Part shown: positions 14,752-17,206 of the stretch, piece after piece
Numbering within the stretch: position 1 is the first letter of the stretch
How the letters are laid out: every line of letters starts with the position of its first letter
DNA from: Hirudo medicinalis
Taxonomy: Eukaryota > Annelida > Clitellata > Hirudinida > Hirudinidae
DNA: 17,206 nt
Direction of reading: 5' to 3'
NCBI GenBank assembly: GCA_011800805.1
Contig: MPNW01000763.1
Location: 6,842-24,047 of the forward strand
Notes under the pieces: generated by a model
Database searches by the model: none
Told to the model about the DNA's origin: nothing
Seen by the model: the letters and a program-made list of their open reading frames with translations, nothing else
Position numbers and translations under genes: made by a program

Positions 14752-15165
14752 CTATCCCTGAGTAAAAATTTTCATTTCGCAACAAACTATTTCTCTTTCC
14801 CCTACTGAAACTTTTCCTTCGATGATAGTGGCATTAAAGATTTGTTTTTTTATGGTAACAGAGGTATTGAGAATATCGCCCACCTGAGGTAGCCCACTTA
14901 TTTTTAGATGCTCCACCGCACCTATAAGCCGAACAGGAACAGGCTGCTGCTGAGTAAGCAAATAGCCGATGCGGGCTGCCGCCGTTTGCGCAATATTTTC
15001 GATAAGTGCGGGTTCTGTCAAATTGCCGCTACGCACAAAAATATTATCGTTTGTTACTACAAAAGTAGATGAAGCACTTTCGTTATTGCAATTCTCTAAA
15101 GAGTCGATCATTACAAAAGGAGCACGCTGCGGAATGTAGGCCAATATGTTTGTTGTGATACTCAT
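14752..15165 (-). CDS. FabZ-like 3-hydroxyacyl-ACP dehydratase family protein (hotdog fold)
   Basis: The 137-residue hotdog protein begins with IPQRAPFVMIDSL (11-23), matching the LPHR-PF-L-D lead of FabZ. It continues with LTEPALIENIAQTAAAR, the helix carrying the catalytic acid (E56), and RLIGAVEHLKISGLPQVGD, as in dehydratases. The usual catalytic His is Gln13 here. Dehydration of 3-hydroxyacyl-ACP would create the conjugated double bonds of a polyene, which fits the cluster, but the Gln raises doubt about the mechanism. Similar Gln-bearing homologues are, to my knowledge, common in Bacteroidetes. The gene is 62 bases downstream of the acyltransferase and 44 bases upstream of the thioesterase. 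Confidence 0.82.
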   Translation of the reverse strand: MSITTNILAYIPQRAPFVMIDSLENCNNESASSTFVVTNDNIFVRSGNLTEPALIENIAQTAAARIGYLLTQQQPVPVRLIGAVEHLKISGLPQVGDILNTSVTIKKQIFNATIIEGKVSVGEREIVCCEMKIFTQG

Positions 15166-15227
15166 GACGGTTTCTGTTTAACGGGGCTAAAAGTAAGGAA
15201 TTTGAAATGATTTCTGAACAACCTTTG

Positions 15228-16103
15228 TCATTCCCAAAAATGATAATAATTGTACCATTGTGAAGGGTATGCTTGTGCCTTATCTGCCATATTCGTGGCG
15301 AAGTCGGTAAGTACTGCCTGAGGAGCGACGGCGGCGTTATTTCTATATACCTTTCCTTCTGTTGCAAAAAAATGATAGTGCCTCATCGATTCTTTTAATG
15401 CAAATACGAACGATACGGGTACTTGCAGTTTGGTTGCCAGCGCAAATGGCCCTTGAGGAAAGCGGGCGGCAGCCCCTAAAAATTCGAAAACAAGAGTTTT
15501 GTTTCCGGGTAAAAACCGGTCGCAGTGCATACATACCAGTTCGTTGTTGTTCAGCGCGTTCATTATTTCATATATATGAGAAATACTGTCTTTTATTACG
15601 ATGATGTGCGCCCGGCGTTGCCCGGTAATGGTTTCTAAATATTGCTTCAGTTGCTGGTGTTCTCCGTCGAACATCACAATGTTGATTTTGGTATTCAGCC
15701 GTTGCAGCAGATGCCCCGCTATTTCCCAGTTGCCGATATGGGCGCTCAGTAGTAGGCCTCCCTTGTCGTTGGCTACCATTTGGTGTAAATGTTCTTCTCC
15801 GTCGAAATGAAAGGTAAATTTATTTTTAATGCCGGCCATCAACACAATTCTGTCGATAATGGCTTGCCCAAACCAATAATAGTTGCAATACAATAGCACC
15901 AAAGACCGGCCTACGGAAAAATGAAGCCTTTGTCTAAAATAATACCAGAGGGCTTTATTGGATTTACAACTGAACAAATAATAATACGCTGCCACAAAAA
16001 TCAATAGCGCATAAGCGGGGTACACTCCAAAGGTGTTGAGGATGCTGATAAATATGCGGTAACCGGTAGTATTGGCTTTGGATTTTCCATCCCAATTTTC
16101 CAT
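15228..16103 (-). CDS. Lipid A-type lysophospholipid acyltransferase family protein (LpxL/HtrB-like)
   Basis: The 291-residue protein has an N-terminal hydrophobic helix (about 24-46) that would anchor it at the inner membrane. The HxxxxE acyltransferase motif H122-IGNW-E127 lies in LLLSAHIGNWEIAG, with the later motifs CMHCDRFLPGN and FPQGPFALATKLQVPVSFVF. Proteins of this family move acyl chains from ACP to lipid acceptors. In aryl polyene and flexirubin clusters a relative is thought to attach the pigment chain to a lipid or sugar head. It is the first gene of the right half of the cluster and follows the MerR gene on the same strand after 60 bases. A housekeeping lipid A role cannot be excluded, but the neighbours argue for the pigment pathway. 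Confidence 0.85.
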   Translation of the reverse strand: MENWDGKSKANTTGYRIFISILNTFGVYPAYALLIFVAAYYYLFSCKSNKALWYYFRQRLHFSVGRSLVLLYCNYYWFGQAIIDRIVLMAGIKNKFTFHFDGEEHLHQMVANDKGGLLLSAHIGNWEIAGHLLQRLNTKINIVMFDGEHQQLKQYLETITGQRRAHIIVIKDSISHIYEIMNALNNNELVCMHCDRFLPGNKTLVFEFLGAAARFPQGPFALATKLQVPVSFVFALKESMRHYHFFATEGKVYRNNAAVAPQAVLTDFATNMADKAQAYPSQWYNYYHFWE

Positions 16104-16163
16104 GGCTATATTTTAATTTTGTAAGGTATGTAAATGGGGTTGTTTGGAAAAAAGTAACAGCGC

Positions 16164-16862
16164 CTATAATGCCGCTTTTAATTCTAAAAAGAAAGATTTT
16201 ATTTTTTCTAAGGATTGAATCATTTCAAATTTTTCTTTAGCCGATTTGTTGTTTTTCAAATATTCTCGGGCACCTTCTATTGTGTATTTTTGGCGGCGCA
16301 ACAAATCGTATATAAGGTAGAGGTTTTTAACATCTGTCGGACGAAAAAACCGGTCGCCTTTCCCATTTTTTTTGGGCTTCAGCAGGTCAAATTCGTTTTC
16401 CCAGTAGCGAATCAGAGAGTGGCTTTCGTTCAGCATGGTGGTAACCTCTCCCATGCTGTAGTACATTTTCGAAAAAAGAACTTCGTCATCCGGTAATTCT
16501 ACAAGCGAGGCGGCGGCATGGGCTTTCACGGGTTTTCTGCCTCGCGTACTTTTTTTGCCCACGAATGTGTGTTCTTCTTGAGGTAGCGGTGCTTTTGCTC
16601 CCTGCTTTGGAGGGGGCTCTGTGATCATGGGTTCTGTAGCATCGTTCATGGGTTCGGCGGAGACGTGGCTCACCAATGCACTTTTTAATGGGCTAATATT
16701 TTCTATAGTCGTGTTCGAGTCGTTTATAATATCTTCTGCCATTATTTGTGTGGGGGGAAGCAGCGTTTTTTTTGTAGGCTGGGAAGGTATCTCTGTTTCT
16801 TTCGCGTCATCAAAAAAAGAAAAAGCGCCCTGAAGTTGGGGATGTGAATTTGACTTTGCCAT
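16164..16862 (-). CDS. MerR-family transcriptional regulator
   Basis: The 232-residue protein starts at MAKSNSHPQLQG; the upstream codons back to 16928 run through the promoter and are excluded. Residues 1 to about 130 are low-complexity, rich in Pro, Lys, Glu and Thr and probably disordered, with a basic RGRKPVK patch. From about 133 a MerR winged helix-turn-helix begins (YYSMGEVTTMLNESHSLIRY, then WENEFDLLKPKKNGKGDRFF). A recognition wing and a helical region with TIEGAREYLKNN follow, then a short coiled coil to the end. No ligand-binding Cys or effector domain is visible. This layout is common in Bacteroidota. It stands immediately upstream of the biosynthetic genes on the same strand and might regulate them, but this MerR type is also conserved outside such clusters. 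Confidence 0.88.
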   Translation of the reverse strand: MAKSNSHPQLQGAFSFFDDAKETEIPSQPTKKTLLPPTQIMAEDIINDSNTTIENISPLKSALVSHVSAEPMNDATEPMITEPPPKQGAKAPLPQEEHTFVGKKSTRGRKPVKAHAAASLVELPDDEVLFSKMYYSMGEVTTMLNESHSLIRYWENEFDLLKPKKNGKGDRFFRPTDVKNLYLIYDLLRRQKYTIEGAREYLKNNKSAKEKFEMIQSLEKIKSFFLELKAAL

Positions 16863-16867
16863 AAGCA

Positions 16868-16898
16868 CAAACGTACATGAAAAAATTTTGTACACAAA
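16868..16898 (-). promoter_or_regulatory. Bacteroidetes-type promoter of the MerR gene
   Basis: Read on the - strand: TTTG (16898-16895), a 19-base spacer, then TACGTTTG (16875-16868). Both boxes and the spacing match the consensus TTTG-N19-TAnnTTTG exactly. The -7 box ends five bases before the ATG at 16862, so the transcript would have almost no leader. This is the best promoter in the window. Confidence 0.75.
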
Positions 16899-16989
16899 GG
16901 ATATATGAAAATGGAGACAACTGTTCACGACCTTTGAAGTTCATCAAAACACAAGGTTACGTCATCCCCCAAATTCATTTGAAGCAAAG

Positions 16990-17206
16990 TTACAAAAAGC
17001 ATGCGAAATAGACATGCACAAAGACAGTATCAAGGCGTGCTATATGTTTTCGGACAGGGAGCCTGTGATAAAAGATTACGGCACACAAACGCCGCAACTG
17101 CGACTGCTCTCCTATGAGTTGCAATTCTTGGGCATTTGCGATGTAGTCATTGAAAGTACCGGCATTTACTGGATACCGCTGTACGAACTATTACAACAGC
17201 AGGGAG
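16990..17206 (+). CDS. IS110-family transposase, N-terminal part (cut by window edge)
   Basis: The open frame reads LQKACEIDMHKDSIKACYMF, then PQLRLLSYELQFLGICDV and VIESTGIYWIPLYELLQQQG, and runs off the end of the window. It matches the RuvC-like DEDD domain of IS110 transposases (GIDVHKD, then ESTG-YW-P-Y--L). The first catalytic Asp would be encoded at 17011-17013 and the Glu lies in IESTG. The only nearby ATG (17014) falls after that Asp. Homology suggests the start at 16990, but the codon there is TTA. The usual Gly before Ile-Asp is Glu. Start lost, start non-standard and decayed copy are all possible. The stop side cannot be seen. Confidence 0.8.

Noticed and set aside
1..17206. tRNA, rRNA or CRISPR array
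   Set aside because: I scanned for T-arm motifs, rRNA-like stretches and regularly spaced repeats; none were found. The repeats present are dispersed and not an array.

Overview
The window looks like a Bacteroidota chromosome, probably from the Chitinophagaceae/Sphingobacteriia side. I infer this from promoters of the Bacteroidetes TTTG-N19-TAnnTTTG type, a Bacteroidetes-style FolD, a MerR protein of the layout common in this phylum, and an aryl-polyene/flexirubin-like gene set. I cannot name a genus. One ambiguous base (n at 2538) points to a draft or metagenomic assembly.

Layout. The left edge (2-187) is the 3' end of an IS66-family transposase. An AT-rich gap with three small palindromes follows, then folD (folate C1 metabolism) and queE (7-deazaguanine pathway) on the + strand. 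A copy of a diverged dispersed repeat lies between those two genes. From 2301 to 2742 there is a decayed, internally deleted IS5-like element. From 3063 onward almost everything is on the - strand: a Mn-type superoxide dismutase with a terminator-like hairpin, then thiL and a suhB-type inositol monophosphatase as a tight pair with its own -7 promoter box.

From 5643 to 16103 lies a polyketide/fatty-acid-like biosynthetic set on the - strand. In transcription order it is an LpxL-like acyltransferase, a FabZ-like hotdog protein and a 4HBT thioesterase; then a ketosynthase, an O-methyltransferase, a halogenase-like FAD enzyme, a short chain-length-factor-like ketosynthase homologue, an acyl carrier protein and a second ketosynthase. 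This resembles aryl polyene or flexirubin pigment clusters. No ketoreductase, aromatic-acid ligase, ammonia-lyase or exporter is in the window, so these must be elsewhere if the pathway works.

The set is split between the thioesterase (14288) and the upstream ketosynthase (11432) by a type I restriction-modification island. That island has an intact hsdM, only the first part of hsdS, and only the frameshifted 3' tail of hsdR. A deletion has joined hsdS directly to hsdR. Near-identical 53-bp direct repeats (11741-11793 and 14019-14071, 46/53 matches by eye) lie on either side of the island, with MITE-like and hairpin-bearing repeats next to them.

The right end holds a MerR-family regulator with a near-perfect Bacteroidetes promoter, and then the 5' part of an IS110-family transposase whose start codon appears to be missing. 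The main points for follow-up are the R-M deletion scar, the repeat-bracketed island inside a biosynthetic cluster, a diverged 62-bp repeat family, a possible ATA start codon, and -7 promoter boxes only 4-5 bases from start codons. I found no convincing wholly new system.
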